In this document: positions 9,419 through 18,842 of the stretch, piece after piece
Position numbering within the stretch: the first letter of the stretch is position 1
Layout: each line of letters starts with the position of its first letter
Origin: Mycobacterium sp. ACS4054
GTDB lineage: Bacteria; Actinomycetota; Actinomycetes; Mycobacteriales; Mycobacteriaceae
Direction of reading: 5' to 3'
Assembly: GCF_001667275.1 (NCBI RefSeq)
Contig: NZ_LZHV01000050.1
Span: 62,001-126,000 of the forward strand
Length of the DNA stretch: 64,000 bases
The notes under the pieces: model-generated
What the model saw: the letters and a program-made list of their open reading frames with translations, nothing else
What the model was told of the DNA's origin: nothing
Databases searched by the model: none
Position numbers and translations under genes: made by a program

Positions 9419-10323
9419 CGCCCGGCCTCGCCGGTACCGGAATCCGAGAAGAAGCGGCGGTACCACAGCCGGGCCGCCCGTTCGGCGGGGCCGGCCAGCA
9501 GGACCGAGGCCAGCTCGGCCGGCAACATCCACGGGGGTTCGTTGCTGCGGGGCCGCTCGATGACCGCCTTGGCGATCGCGTCGGCGGCCTGGTCGGCCGA
9601 CAGGCCGGGCAGCCGACCCAACAGGGGTGTGGGCGCGATCATCCGGGTGCGGACCAGGGCGAAGTAGACCGAGGTGACCTCCACGCCGTCGGCGTGCAGT
9701 TCCGGCGACACGCTGCGCAGCCACCGGTCGAACGCCCCCTTCGACGCCTGGTAAGCGCCCCACTGCGGCCCCGGCACGACGCGCGCGCCGACGCTGGAAA
9801 CGTTCACGATGTGCCCGCCGCCGCTTTCGCGCATGGCCGGCAGCAGCCCCAGCAGCAGCCAGATGGGACCGAGGAAGTTGATGTCGATGGTGCGCTGGAA
9901 GTCGTGCGGCCGGTCGTACTGGTGATGCAGCGACCGGCGCAACGACTTGCCGGCGTTGCTCACCACGATGTCGAGCGCGCCGTGCTCCTCGGTGATCTCC
10001 TTGGTCAGCGCGTTGATGGCCGCCTCGTCGGTGAGGTCGGTCGGGTAGGCGACGGCCCGGCCGCCGGCGGCGTTGATCGACGCCGCGAGGTCGCCCAGCC
10101 GGTCCTCGGAGCGGGCCACCGCCAGCACGGTGGCGCCGGCGGCGGCCAGCCTGCGGGCGGTCGCCTCGCCGATTCCGTAGGAGGCGCCGGTCACCAGGGC
10201 GGTCTTGCCGCTGACCGCTCGGCGCAGCTTGTCGGGATCCGATACCCGCGCCGGATTGGCCACGTGGTCCGTGACCGCGTTGAGGGCCTGCACTATTGCG
10301 TTCAACTCTGCCGCCGCATTCAC
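9415..10323 (-). CDS. Short-chain dehydrogenase/reductase, coupled to an acyl-CoA ligase
   Basis: A 302-residue SDR with a 30-residue N-terminal extension before the Rossmann fold. TGASYGIG is near residues 40-47, VSNAGKS replaces NNAG, and the catalytic Ser and YQASK lie in NVSSVGARV and WGAYQASKGAF. The C terminus carries an extra hydrophobic segment (LPAELASVLLAGPAERAARL), as in membrane-associated lipid SDRs. The GTG start at 10323 is preferred because it gives a normal N terminus, but its ribosome site is weak. It is first in a two-gene unit and overlaps the acyl-CoA ligase by 4 bases. A 269-base divergent region separates it from the cutinase gene. Confidence 0.85.
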   Translation of the reverse strand: MNAAAELNAIVQALNAVTDHVANPARVSDPDKLRRAVSGKTALVTGASYGIGEATARRLAAAGATVLAVARSEDRLGDLAASINAAGGRAVAYPTDLTDEAAINALTKEITEEHGALDIVVSNAGKSLRRSLHHQYDRPHDFQRTIDINFLGPIWLLLGLLPAMRESGGGHIVNVSSVGARVVPGPQWGAYQASKGAFDRWLRSVSPELHADGVEVTSVYFALVRTRMIAPTPLLGRLPGLSADQAADAIAKAVIERPRSNEPPWMLPAELASVLLAGPAERAARLWYRRFFSDSGTGEAGR

Positions 10324-10592
10324 TCGTGTCGAGGACCGGCGGATGGCTTCACCGTGCGCTCGACTCGTCACAATTAGCAGACCACATCGCGGTCGGTGTG
10401 CACACCCCGCCCCGGCGTTCTGCGTCCCGCTCGGGCCGGGCGCCTCGGCGGCGGCCGCCGTAGCCGCGGATGAGGGTCGCGCGCAAGGCTTCTCGGCCCG
10501 CGTAATCCGAGTTCGACGGGCTTGTGTGAATTCCCAGTAATTTCCAGGCTTTCTCCCGTTTAGCCGTGGGATCGGATGGGCACAATTGCGGC

Positions 10593-11333
10593 ATGATCGC
10601 ACGTCAAATAGCTCGTTTCATTACTCCGGCGGTGGCCGCGGCGTCCGCCCTCGGCGCCTCGGCCCTCGCCGGTTCCGTCATCCCCAGCGCCGCCGCCCAA
10701 TGTCCGGACGTTCAGGTGGTATTCGCCCGCGGCACGGGTGAAGCCCCCGGCGTCGGCCCCACCGGGCAGGCCTTCGTCGACGCCCTGCACTCGCGGGTGG
10801 GGTCAAAGTCCTTCGACGTCTACCCCGTCAACTACCCCGCCAGCGACCAGTGGGATACCGGCATCGACGGTGTCAGAGACGCGGGCGCCCATGTCGTTTC
10901 GATGGCCCACGAGTGCCCCAACACCAAGATGGTGCTCGGCGGCTACTCCCAGGGCGCGGCCGTGATGGGCTTCGTCACGTCGCCCAGCGTCCCCGACGGC
11001 ATCGACCCCAACACCGTGCCCAAGCCCCTCGACCCGTCCATCGCGAGCCACGTGTCCTCGGTCGTGCTGTTCGGCATGCCCAACGTCCGCGCGATGAACT
11101 TCCTCGGCGAGCCCCCCGTCGTCATCGGACCGACGTTCGCCGACAAGACGATCAAGGTCTGCGCCACCGAAGACCCGGTCTGCTCCGACGGCATGAACTT
11201 CTCCGCGCACAACACCTACGCCGACGACGGCGCCACGATCGACAAGGGCGTCGCCTTTGCGTCCAGCCACCTCGACGCGGGCACCAGTGGGGCCGCTTCG
11301 GTCGCCAGCGGTAGGGGCAGCTTCGGAAGCTGA
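10593..11333 (+). CDS. Secreted cutinase family serine esterase (Culp type)
   Basis: A 246-residue secreted cutinase-like protein. A Sec signal peptide of about 38 residues ends at SAAAQCPD. The nucleophile Ser119 is in GGYSQGA. Conserved Cys pairs occur at CPD, HECPN and CATEDPVC, the last typical of the family and normally next to the catalytic Asp. A His candidate is in SAHNTYADDG. Mycobacterial cutinase-like proteins hydrolyse medium-chain esters, and some have phospholipase activity; the substrate here is unknown. The ATG at 10593 gives the signal peptide directly; an in-frame GTG at 10566 would add nine residues ahead of it. It is monocistronic, with a convergent LuxC-like gene after it. 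Confidence 0.9.
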   Translation: MIARQIARFITPAVAAASALGASALAGSVIPSAAAQCPDVQVVFARGTGEAPGVGPTGQAFVDALHSRVGSKSFDVYPVNYPASDQWDTGIDGVRDAGAHVVSMAHECPNTKMVLGGYSQGAAVMGFVTSPSVPDGIDPNTVPKPLDPSIASHVSSVVLFGMPNVRAMNFLGEPPVVIGPTFADKTIKVCATEDPVCSDGMNFSAHNTYADDGATIDKGVAFASSHLDAGTSGAASVASGRGSFGS

Positions 11334-11340
11334 CCCCCGG

Positions 11341-12735
11341 CTAGTCCCCGATGACCCCCTTGGTGCGCATCAGGGCGTCCGCCAGGAACCCGTCGTGCGG
11401 GATCCCGGGCGCCGCGTGCCAAGTGGGGTGGGGGCCGACGTACACGTTGGCGATGGTCGGCTCGGCGAGCAGCTCGTCGACCAGGCTGTCGTCGCCGGTG
11501 ATCGCGGTGACGACCAGTGAGTGCCGCAACGGTTCCGGCCCGGCGCTCCGCGACCACGGCGCCACCCACACGCACGGGAAGGGCAGCTCGACGTTGAGCG
11601 CGTCCGCCGGTTCGGGCAACAGGTGCACGGCCGGTCGCAGCGCGGCGTGGCCGTCGCCGAGGTCGGCGAGCACCTGATCGGCGCCCAAGAGCGGCGTCGA
11701 TCCTTCGGCCCGGGCCGCCAGGAAGTCCGCCAGGGCCCGGGCTTGTTCGAGGGGCTGGGTGGGCAGGATCGCGCGCTCGTCGTCGGCGGGAAGGGGCTCG
11801 ATCGCCGCCAGCCGCCGGGCGATGGCCGCGGCCAGCGGCGCGGGATCGCCTTCGTACAGCACGGCGGTGGTGTTCACACACGCCATGCCCCCGAGGCCGG
11901 CGATCGAGTCGACGACGACGTCGATGTGGTCGCGCCAATCGCGGTCGGCGGTGATCAGGATTTTCGCGCGTCCCGGCCCGTTCACGATCACCGCCGGGTC
12001 GTCGGCGTACTTGTCGACGACCGGCTGACCCCCGTACACCATGGCGAGGTCGGCCGACCGGATCAGCTCGTCGGCGCCGGCATGGTCGGTGGGCAGGTAC
12101 ACGGCGTCCTCGGGCCGAAAACCCGCCCGCCGCAACGCATGCACCAGCCGGTGCGCGGTCAGCGGCTCGCGGCGGGACGGACGCACCGCCACCCGGTAGC
12201 CGAGCGCGAGCGCCTGCGGCCACAGCCCGTGCACACCGGGACCGTTTCCGGCGGCGTGCACCGCGAACACCTCCCCGCGCCGCGCCCATACCGCGCCGCC
12301 GCGGCGGGCGCCCTCCTCGCGCCAATCGAGCGCCGCGCCCACCGGCGGGGCCGGGCGGACCGCGTCGAAGGCGGCGCCGACGGCGTCGGCCACCCCGCGC
12401 GCCCCGGCGCGGGCGACCGCGACGGGCAGCCCCGAAATCCGGCTGGCGAGGCGGACATAGGCCTCGAAGTCCAGGCTGGCGATCACCCCGTCCGCGAAGA
12501 TGGCGGCGGCATGCGACAGTGCCGCCGCGCGCCGCGCGATCGGGAGGGGCAACACCTTGCGCTGCGCGGCCAGGGTCCGCGCGACGTACAGCGGGGGCAC
12601 CAGGCTCAGCTCGGCGACGTCGGCGCCGGCGGTGTTGGTGATGATCTCGCGGCGGCGGGTCCGGTACTCCCCGCCGGGGCCGAGCGCATCGATCGCCACC
12701 AAATCGGCTGCGACGCCGCCTCGTTCGCCCGTCAT
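11341..12735 (-). CDS. LuxC-like acyl reductase / aldehyde dehydrogenase superfamily protein
   Basis: A 464-residue protein of the aldehyde dehydrogenase fold that resembles acyl-CoA/acyl-protein reductases of the LuxC kind. The probable catalytic Cys lies in GGMACVNTT near residue 290, and a cofactor segment is visible in FAVHAAGNGPGVHGLWPQAL, typical of LuxC-like enzymes. It would reduce an activated acyl group to an aldehyde. The upstream gene encodes an AMP-forming LuxE/PaaK-like ligase with only 2 bases between them, which is the LuxC-LuxE logic. No luciferase genes are near. An alternative reading is a diverged aldehyde dehydrogenase; the exact substrate is unknown. Confidence 0.75.
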   Translation of the reverse strand: MTGERGGVAADLVAIDALGPGGEYRTRRREIITNTAGADVAELSLVPPLYVARTLAAQRKVLPLPIARRAAALSHAAAIFADGVIASLDFEAYVRLASRISGLPVAVARAGARGVADAVGAAFDAVRPAPPVGAALDWREEGARRGGAVWARRGEVFAVHAAGNGPGVHGLWPQALALGYRVAVRPSRREPLTAHRLVHALRRAGFRPEDAVYLPTDHAGADELIRSADLAMVYGGQPVVDKYADDPAVIVNGPGRAKILITADRDWRDHIDVVVDSIAGLGGMACVNTTAVLYEGDPAPLAAAIARRLAAIEPLPADDERAILPTQPLEQARALADFLAARAEGSTPLLGADQVLADLGDGHAALRPAVHLLPEPADALNVELPFPCVWVAPWSRSAGPEPLRHSLVVTAITGDDSLVDELLAEPTIANVYVGPHPTWHAAPGIPHDGFLADALMRTKGVIGD

Positions 12736-12737
12736 GA

Positions 12738-13832
12738 TCAGTACACGCCTTCGATGACCGGCTCGCCCTCGAAGGTGCTCACCGGCCGCACCGCTGCGAC
12801 CGAGTCGCTGAGTTCCCCCGCCGGCCCGGGCATGCGGACCGCCAGGTCGCGTTCGATGTTGTTGGGGATGAACATGCCCTTGCTGATGTGGTTCATCACC
12901 ACCTGGCCGGTCTGACCGTAGGGCACCCGGTCCCCCGTGTCGGGGTCGACCACCCAGAACACCACGTACGGTGTCCGCGGGTCGAAGACGAACGCGTCGT
13001 CGTCGGTCGTTCGGGTCACCGCTTGGGAGAGCACCATCGTGCTGCCGAAGGCCATGGTGATCGTGGTGGCCGGGAAGATGCCGCGCAACAGGTCGAGGGT
13101 GTCGGCGTCCACGTGCGCGCCGCTGAGCAACAGGTAGCGGATCTTGTCGTTCAGCAGGTCGACCACTCGGTCGTCGCGGGCCATGGCCTCGAGCAACGGC
13201 GGGGTGGTGTGCAGGTTCGCGACGTTCTGCGTCCGCAACACGAACACGGCTTGCTCGACGACATGGTCGATGTACGCGGCGACTTCGGACGCCGCGCCGC
13301 GGGCGGCGATCTTCTTGACCCAGCGCGGATCGATGTCGATCGCGTGAAAGATTGCGCCGAGCCGCTCGGCGACCAGCCGCGAGAAATAGCCCACCCCATG
13401 TGGCCCGCTCGGCATCAGGCACAGGAAGCCACGGCCCCGCTGGAATCCGCCGGCGGCGAAGTCCTCGGTCTGCCAGCGCACCACCTGCTCAACCCAATCC
13501 GGAAGCTGCGCAGTGCGTTTCGGGGCGCCGGTGGTGCCACCGGATTCGAATATCTGGGGCACCGGCGGCGGGTAGCCGTAGCCGCGCGGGATGAGGTCCT
13601 CCACCGGCGCGTCGCGCAATTCGTTGACGAGGTTGGGAAAAAGTCGCAGATCGGCGAAGCCGCGCACGTCGGCGATCGGGTCGAAGTCCAACGTCGCCGC
13701 GGCCCGCAACCAGAATGGGGAACCGGTGTCTTCGCCGAAGTGCCAGGCGATCGCCGCGCGCAGGTAGGCCTCGGGATCCTCGACGGGTCGGGATCGCGGC
13801 ACGTCCAGCAACGAGAAATCGACAGCGGCCAT
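12738..13832 (-). CDS. LuxE/PaaK-like AMP-forming acyl-activating enzyme
   Basis: A 364-residue, short adenylate-forming enzyme with the P-loop FESGGTTGAPKR near residue 120 and TMAFGSTMVLS as the A5-like motif near 255. The length and lack of a full C-terminal AMP-ligase domain fit LuxE-type acyl-protein synthetases or PaaK relatives rather than FadD enzymes. It would activate an acid as acyl-AMP and pass it to the LuxC-like reductase encoded 2 bases downstream. I do not see the LuxE active-site Cys context clearly, so a free-CoA or direct hand-off mechanism is possible. The ATG is supported by GAGG about 10 bases upstream. A 168-base divergent region leads to the amidohydrolase gene. Confidence 0.72.
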   Translation of the reverse strand: MAAVDFSLLDVPRSRPVEDPEAYLRAAIAWHFGEDTGSPFWLRAAATLDFDPIADVRGFADLRLFPNLVNELRDAPVEDLIPRGYGYPPPVPQIFESGGTTGAPKRTAQLPDWVEQVVRWQTEDFAAGGFQRGRGFLCLMPSGPHGVGYFSRLVAERLGAIFHAIDIDPRWVKKIAARGAASEVAAYIDHVVEQAVFVLRTQNVANLHTTPPLLEAMARDDRVVDLLNDKIRYLLLSGAHVDADTLDLLRGIFPATTITMAFGSTMVLSQAVTRTTDDDAFVFDPRTPYVVFWVVDPDTGDRVPYGQTGQVVMNHISKGMFIPNNIERDLAVRMPGPAGELSDSVAAVRPVSTFEGEPVIEGVY

Positions 13833-14000
13833 GCCACCGATCCTCGCCCATCCGCGCGGGCTCGCCAAGCACCGGTACGCCTATTCGCTTACTTCACAGC
13901 GAGTTTCAACCGTGTGCACCCCGCGTTCAGCGCACGGCCACTCGCACCGGTGCGCCGGCGCAAATAGACTGTGGTGCCACCCGCGAGAGCAAGGGGACCG

Positions 14001-14978
14001 ATGCGGTACATCGCCCTGGAAGAGGCCTTCTTCATTCCCGAGCTGGCCGAGCTGCGGCCGGCCCATGAGCAGTTGATGCGGTTGCTGCGGCCCGGGATCG
14101 GCGAGGAGTACGAGCGCCGGTTGTCCGACTTCACCGAATACCGCCTGCCGGAGATGGACGACGCGGGCATCGACATCCAGGTGTTGTCCCTGACGTCGCC
14201 GGGCCTGCAGGTCGACCTCGATGCCGAGCGGGCCCGCGGGGACGCGCGGTTCGCCAACGACTACCTCGCGAAAGTCGTTGCCCAGCATCCCGATCGGTTC
14301 CGCGGGTTCGCGGCCCTGCCGATGCAGGACCCCGCCGCCGCCGCGGCGGAGCTGGAGCGCGCCGTCACCCAGGACGGGTTCTGCGGGGGGCTGGTCAACG
14401 ACTGCATCAGCGGGCCGGGCGGGCGCTATCTGGACGCGCCCGCCTACGACGAACTGTGGTCGGCGGTGGAATCCCTTGGTGTGCCGCTCTATCTACACCC
14501 CGGCGCGCCGCCCGCGGATCGCTGGCGGGTCATCGATGGCCGTCCGGAACTTTACGGCGCGACCTGGAGTTGGGCGGCCGAGGTGAGCGGGCACGCGTTG
14601 CGGATCCTCTTCGGCGGCGTCTTCGATCGGCATCCCGGCGCGACGCTGATCCTGGGCCACATGGGCGAGTTCCTGCCGTTTCAGCGCAGCCGGCTGGACT
14701 CCCGCTATGCGACGGTCGCGACGACCACCACGCTGGCGCGCGCGCCGTCGGCCTATCTCGGCACCAACATCGTCTTCACCAACAGCGGGGTGTTCTCGCC
14801 GGCCGTCATGCTGGGAGCGGTGCTGGAGGTGGGGGCCGACGCGTTGATGTTCTCGGTCGACTACCCCTACGAGTCGTCCCGCGAGGCGGTCGACGGGTTC
14901 GAGCGGACGACGCTGCCGGCCGCCGACCGGGAAAAGATCGCGCACGGCAACGCCGAACGGCTGCTGCGCATCGGTTAG
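14001..14978 (+). CDS. Amidohydrolase-2 family metal-dependent hydrolase/decarboxylase
   Basis: A 325-residue TIM-barrel protein of the amidohydrolase-2 family, which includes gamma-resorcylate and ACMS decarboxylases. The N-terminal IALEEAF motif replaces the HxH seen in hydrolases and resembles the EE pair of resorcylate-type decarboxylases. Other metal-site motifs are LYLHPGAPP near 170, ILGHMGEFLPF near 220 and FSVDYPYE near 285. It likely decarboxylates or hydrolyses an aromatic acid; this is inferred from family. The start follows AAGGGG with 4 bases spacing. Its 3' end overlaps the convergent DUF2236 gene by 4 bases. Confidence 0.85.
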   Translation: MRYIALEEAFFIPELAELRPAHEQLMRLLRPGIGEEYERRLSDFTEYRLPEMDDAGIDIQVLSLTSPGLQVDLDAERARGDARFANDYLAKVVAQHPDRFRGFAALPMQDPAAAAAELERAVTQDGFCGGLVNDCISGPGGRYLDAPAYDELWSAVESLGVPLYLHPGAPPADRWRVIDGRPELYGATWSWAAEVSGHALRILFGGVFDRHPGATLILGHMGEFLPFQRSRLDSRYATVATTTTLARAPSAYLGTNIVFTNSGVFSPAVMLGAVLEVGADALMFSVDYPYESSREAVDGFERTTLPAADREKIAHGNAERLLRIG

Positions 14979-15895
14979 GCGGCGCGGTTGTGCAGTCGGC
15001 GCGGGTCGACGCCCGCCCGTCGCCACGCCTCGACGGCCCACGGCGTGTAGATCGCGCCGACGGGCAGCCGGTTGATCAGCGGGTTGAGCGCGCGGATGGC
15101 GGCGGCGAACCGCTGGAAGCGCTTCTCCTTCTTCGCATTCCACTCCAGCTGGCAGACCTCGCGCATCGGCGGCGGCATGGTCCCCACCAAGACCAGGCGG
15201 GTGTAGGCGTTGAGCGGGGCGGACAACACCTTCCAAACCGGCTTCGGCAGCCAGCGCGGGCCGGGGATGCCCTTCCGGATGTAACCGGTGCCGTACAAGA
15301 CGGTCTTGTGCGGGACGAACCGCTCGAGCATCTCGTCCCAATACGCGAGGAACTCGTCGTAGGTCTGCGGTTGGGCGCGGTCGCTGACCCCGTAGAGGCG
15401 GTACCAGACCTTGCCCTCGTTGAAGATTCGTTCCTTCTCCGCGTCCGACAGGCGGCGGATGAACGTGTCGGTGTTGTAGATGACCTGGTCGACGAAGCTG
15501 GCGTGCGCCCAGTAGAACAGTTCGGGGTTGAGCGCGTGGTACCTCGAGCCGTCGGCGATGGTCCCCTTGATCGTCGTGTGGAAGTCGCGGACCTTGCGTC
15601 CCCACTCGCGGGGGGCGTCGGAGTAGACGGTCTTCATCAGCGGCGGCGCGGTCCGCTTGGCCCGCCCCAGCGTGTCACTGAAGACCACCGAGTGGTCGAG
15701 CACGCCTTGGGCGAGCTGTTCGATGCAGTTCTCCACACCGGCGGTGCGCTGGAATCCGAAGAACTGGGTGCGGTTGTCCCCGTAGAACTTCCAGATCAAC
15801 GACTCGGGCCCCAGCCGCTGCACGTCGTCGGGGTCGTCGACGGGCATCGGTACGGCCTCCCGCACGCCGGTGTCGAAGTCCCGCTGCGCTGTCAT
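14975..15895 (-). CDS. DUF2236 / MpaB-type oxygenase
   Basis: A 306-residue protein of the DUF2236 family, which includes the rubber oxygenase Lcp and fungal MpaB, heme-dependent oxidative cleavage enzymes. Family features are the N-terminal WKFYGDNRTQFFGFQRTAG stretch near 37 and the conserved HALNPELFYWAHASFVD block near 120, with a His-rich candidate heme environment. Substrate is unknown; mycobacteria carry many paralogues. The ATG follows GAGGAG by 6 bases. It is divergent from a TetR gene, with a nested inverted repeat in the gap, so the TetR protein is its likely regulator. Confidence 0.85.
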   Translation of the reverse strand: MTAQRDFDTGVREAVPMPVDDPDDVQRLGPESLIWKFYGDNRTQFFGFQRTAGVENCIEQLAQGVLDHSVVFSDTLGRAKRTAPPLMKTVYSDAPREWGRKVRDFHTTIKGTIADGSRYHALNPELFYWAHASFVDQVIYNTDTFIRRLSDAEKERIFNEGKVWYRLYGVSDRAQPQTYDEFLAYWDEMLERFVPHKTVLYGTGYIRKGIPGPRWLPKPVWKVLSAPLNAYTRLVLVGTMPPPMREVCQLEWNAKKEKRFQRFAAAIRALNPLINRLPVGAIYTPWAVEAWRRAGVDPRRLHNRAA

Positions 15896-15931
15896 CCCGA
15901 CTCCTCGCCCCCCACGCGTACCCAGTTGTGA

Positions 15932-15970
15932 ACCAGAGAAACAAATGCGTATCTTTGTGTCAAATCTGGT
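15932..15970. promoter_or_regulatory. Candidate operator between DUF2236 oxygenase and TetR
   Basis: Two nested inverted repeats lie in the 104-base divergent gap: outer arms ACCAGA (15932-15937) and TCTGGT (15965-15970), inner arms ACAAA (15941-15945) and TTTGT (15954-15958). The inner centre is about 1.5 bases from the outer one. Position and AT-rich character fit a TetR operator over divergent promoters. Confidence 0.45.
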
Positions 15971-15999
15971 GTCGAGATTGCCATGGGGGTCGTCAATCC

Positions 16000-16593
16000 A
16001 TGCGGAGCCACAGCCTTGACGGCGACCTCGCCGAAGCCTCCGAGCTCGAGCGCACGATTCTGGACACCGCCCGCACCGTCTTCGAGACCTACGGCGTGCG
16101 CCGGGCCAACATCGAAGACGTGGCCGCCCGCGCCGGCGTCAGCCGCAGCACCGTGTACCGGCGCTTCCCCACCAAGGACGTCCTGTTCGGGCATGTCGTG
16201 CGGCGGGAGGCCGAGGCGTTCTTCACCACGCTGGACCGGGCCACCGCCGGCTGTGACCCGCAGCAGGCCGTCGTCGAGGCGTTCGCGCTCGGCGTCCGCC
16301 TGGTCCACGACTCGCCGCTGTACTCGCGGATCGCCGACAGCGAGCCCGAGTTGCTCGGCATGTTCTCCCGCTCGCAGGCCTTCCCCATCGGCCAGTTCGC
16401 CGACGGCATCGCCCACACCCTGCGCCGGTGCGGGTCCGCCATTCCCGACCGCGACCTGGCCAACATCGCCGACATCCTGCTGCGCGTCGCCCTCGGCATC
16501 ATCGTTTTCCCCACCGACCGGCTCGACACGGCGGATCCCGCGGCCGTCCGGGAGTACGCCGCCCGCTATCTGGTGCCGATCATCCGCCGCTGA
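16000..16593 (+). CDS. TetR family transcriptional regulator
   Basis: A 197-residue TetR repressor. The HTH is [20 protein letters not shown] at about residues 31-50, followed by [10 protein letters not shown]. The C-terminal ligand domain shows no family I can name. The ATG at 16000 starts close to the HTH in the usual way; upstream in-frame codons to 15928 lie within the divergent promoter region and were not used. It likely controls itself and the divergent DUF2236 oxygenase. The cyclase gene follows 41 bases downstream on the same strand and may be co-transcribed. Confidence 0.88.
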   Translation: MRSHSLDGDLAEASELERTILDTARTVFETYGVRRANIEDVAARAGVSRSTVYRRFPTKDVLFGHVVRREAEAFFTTLDRATAGCDPQQAVVEAFALGVRLVHDSPLYSRIADSEPELLGMFSRSQAFPIGQFADGIAHTLRRCGSAIPDRDLANIADILLRVALGIIVFPTDRLDTADPAAVREYAARYLVPIIRR

Positions 16594-16634
16594 CCGGTTC
16601 CAGCCTGTCGGTGGCCTGCACTAGCCTTGAAGCC

Positions 16635-18029
16635 GTGGCTGGGAGTTCCGCGGCTCCGCGGACCCGGTACGCCACTTGCGGCGAGATCGACATCGCCTAC
16701 CAGGTCTTCGGCGATGGTCCGATCGACCTGCTCGTGCTGCCGGGCCCGCTGATCCCGATCGACTGCGTCGACCTCGAGCCGTCGATGTACCGCTTTCATC
16801 GCCGGCTCGCCTCGTTCTGCCGGGTGATCCGGTTCGACCAGCGCGGCATCGGCCTGTCGTCGCGGGTCCCGTCCGACATGCTCGGCCCGGAATCGTGGGC
16901 GCAGGACGCGATCGCGGTGATGAACGCGGTGGGATGCGAGCGGGCGACGATATTCGCCCCGGGCTTCACCTCGCTGGCCGGGATCGTGCTGGCGGCCGAC
17001 CATCCCGAGCGGGTGACCAGCCTGGTCATCGCCAACGGCGCGGCCCGCACGCTGCGTGGCCCCGATTACCCGATCGGCGCGGAGCTCACGGACGCGGATC
17101 AATTCACGACCGTCGGGATGGAACCGGACGCCGTCGAGCAGGGCTTCGACATGCTGGGCATCATCGCCCCGTCCGTGGCGGGCGACGACGCGTTCCGCGC
17201 GTGGTGGGACATGGCCGGCAACCGGGCCGCGTCGCCCAGCATGGCCCGCGCGTTCATCAACAAGGTCAGGGAGGGCGACGTCCGCGACCGGCTGCCCCGC
17301 ATCGCCGTGCCGACCCTCATCCTGCATCGCGACAACCCCGACTTCAGCCCGGTCGAGCACGCGCACTACCTCGCCGAGCACATCCCCGGCGCGCGCCTCG
17401 TCGAGTGCCCCGGCGGGGACACCCTGTACTGGGTCGGCGACACCGCGCCCATGCTCGACGAGATCGAGGAGTTCATCACCGGCGTGCGCGGCGGTTCCGA
17501 CGCCGAGCGCCTGCTCACCACGATCGTGTTCACCGACATCGTCGGCTCCACCGAGCGGGCCGCGACGCTCGGCGACCACCGCTGGCGCGACCTGCTGGAC
17601 AACCACGACACCCTGGTGCGCCACGAGTTGCAGCGGTTCGCCGGGCGCGAAGTCAACACGGCCGGAGACGGATTCGTCGCCACGTTCAGCAGCCCGAGCG
17701 CCGCGATCGCCTGCGCCGACGCCATCGTCGACGCGGTCCGCGTGCTGGGGATCGAGGTGCGGGTGGGCATCCACGCCGGCGAAGTCGAGGTGCGCGGCAA
17801 CGACGTCGCCGGCATGGCCGTGCACATCGGCGCGCGGGTCGCCGCGCTCGCCGGCCCCAGCGAAGTGCTGGTGTCCTCCACGCTGCGCGACATCGTCACC
17901 GGATCGCGACACCGCTTCGACGACCGCGGCGAGAGCGCGCTCAAGGGCGTGCCCGGCCACTGGCGGCTGTACTCCCTGGTGCGCGAGCACGCGATCGTCA
18001 GGGCGGTGACCAGGCGCGGCTCGGCGTAG
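16635..18029 (+). CDS. lipJ: Alpha/beta-hydrolase fused to class III adenylate cyclase (LipJ/Rv1900c type)
   Basis: A 464-residue two-domain protein matching the architecture and length of M. tuberculosis Rv1900c/LipJ. Residues about 10-285 are an alpha/beta hydrolase; 295-460 form a class III nucleotide cyclase domain. Cyclase residues visible are the metal Asp301 in FTDIVGST, Asp345 in NTAGDGF, and Arg401 in HIGARVA. Asn341 occupies the position usually held by the base-selecting Lys, as in Rv1900c. In the hydrolase domain, the nucleophile elbow reads FAPGFTS, so Gly110 sits where Ser is expected, and the domain may be a sensor rather than an esterase. The GTG start is chosen to give a short N terminus. 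Confidence 0.82.
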   Translation: MAGSSAAPRTRYATCGEIDIAYQVFGDGPIDLLVLPGPLIPIDCVDLEPSMYRFHRRLASFCRVIRFDQRGIGLSSRVPSDMLGPESWAQDAIAVMNAVGCERATIFAPGFTSLAGIVLAADHPERVTSLVIANGAARTLRGPDYPIGAELTDADQFTTVGMEPDAVEQGFDMLGIIAPSVAGDDAFRAWWDMAGNRAASPSMARAFINKVREGDVRDRLPRIAVPTLILHRDNPDFSPVEHAHYLAEHIPGARLVECPGGDTLYWVGDTAPMLDEIEEFITGVRGGSDAERLLTTIVFTDIVGSTERAATLGDHRWRDLLDNHDTLVRHELQRFAGREVNTAGDGFVATFSSPSAAIACADAIVDAVRVLGIEVRVGIHAGEVEVRGNDVAGMAVHIGARVAALAGPSEVLVSSTLRDIVTGSRHRFDDRGESALKGVPGHWRLYSLVREHAIVRAVTRRGSA

Positions 18030-18086
18030 GCTGCCGGTGGGCCTCGATTCCTGCCCACAGCTTGGCTTTTCGCCGAAGGAGTACGC

Positions 18087-18830
18087 ATGACCGACGTGCA
18101 CATCTCGCTGCCGCCCGCCCTGCGGCGTGCGCTGGAACTGCTCGCCGAACCACCGGCGGATCCCGACGTGAGCAAGGGTTACCTCGATCTGTTGGGCGCC
18201 GAATCCGCCGGTGCCGACGGCGTCGCGAGGAACACCGGGCCGATCCAGGCGGCGTGGGCGTCACCGATCGGGTCGATGCTCTACGACAACGCCCAGGCCC
18301 TGTCGCGGCGGCTGATCAGCGCCTGGCAGACCCCGCTCGAGTGGCTGAACATCCCGCCGGGCGGCATCGCGCTGGACGTCGGATCCGGGCCCGGCAACGT
18401 GACCGCGTCGCTGGCACGCGCGGCCGGCCCCGACGGGCTGGCCCTGGGCATCGACATCTCCGACCCCATGCTCGCGCGCGCCGTCCGCAACGAAGCGGGG
18501 CCACAGGTCGGCTTCATCAAGGCTGACGCACAACGACTTCCGCTGCGCGACGATACGGTCGACGCGGTCATCTCCACGGCCGTGTTGCAACTGATCCCGC
18601 ACCCCGCGATAGCGCTCGGCGAGATGGCCCGAGTGCTGCGGCCCGGCAGGCTGGCCGTGATGGTGCCCACCGTCGGCCCGGCCGCGCGGCTGTTCCAGAA
18701 GCTGCCGAACGTCGGCGCGCACGTCTTCGACGACGACGAGATCGGTGACATCTTGGAAAACCACGGATTCGTCAGCGTACGGGTGAAGAACTACGGCACG
18801 GTTCAATGGGTGCGCGGCAAGAAGGGCTGA
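18087..18830 (+). CDS. Class I SAM-dependent methyltransferase
   Basis: A 247-residue methyltransferase. The SAM-binding motif I is LDVGSGPGN at about residues 92-100, the acidic loop GIDIS is near 118, and motif post-II/III regions (ADAQRLPLRDDTVDAVIS, VLRPGRLAV) are complete. The N-terminal 80 residues are helical and may gate the substrate. The substrate is unknown; UbiE/COQ5-type and lipid methyltransferases share the core. The start has GAAGGA 6 bases upstream. It follows the LipJ-like gene by 57 bases on the same strand and is convergent with an SDR gene 12 bases after its stop. Confidence 0.88.
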   Translation: MTDVHISLPPALRRALELLAEPPADPDVSKGYLDLLGAESAGADGVARNTGPIQAAWASPIGSMLYDNAQALSRRLISAWQTPLEWLNIPPGGIALDVGSGPGNVTASLARAAGPDGLALGIDISDPMLARAVRNEAGPQVGFIKADAQRLPLRDDTVDAVISTAVLQLIPHPAIALGEMARVLRPGRLAVMVPTVGPAARLFQKLPNVGAHVFDDDEIGDILENHGFVSVRVKNYGTVQWVRGKKG

Positions 18831-18842
18831 ATCAGGCTGGGC

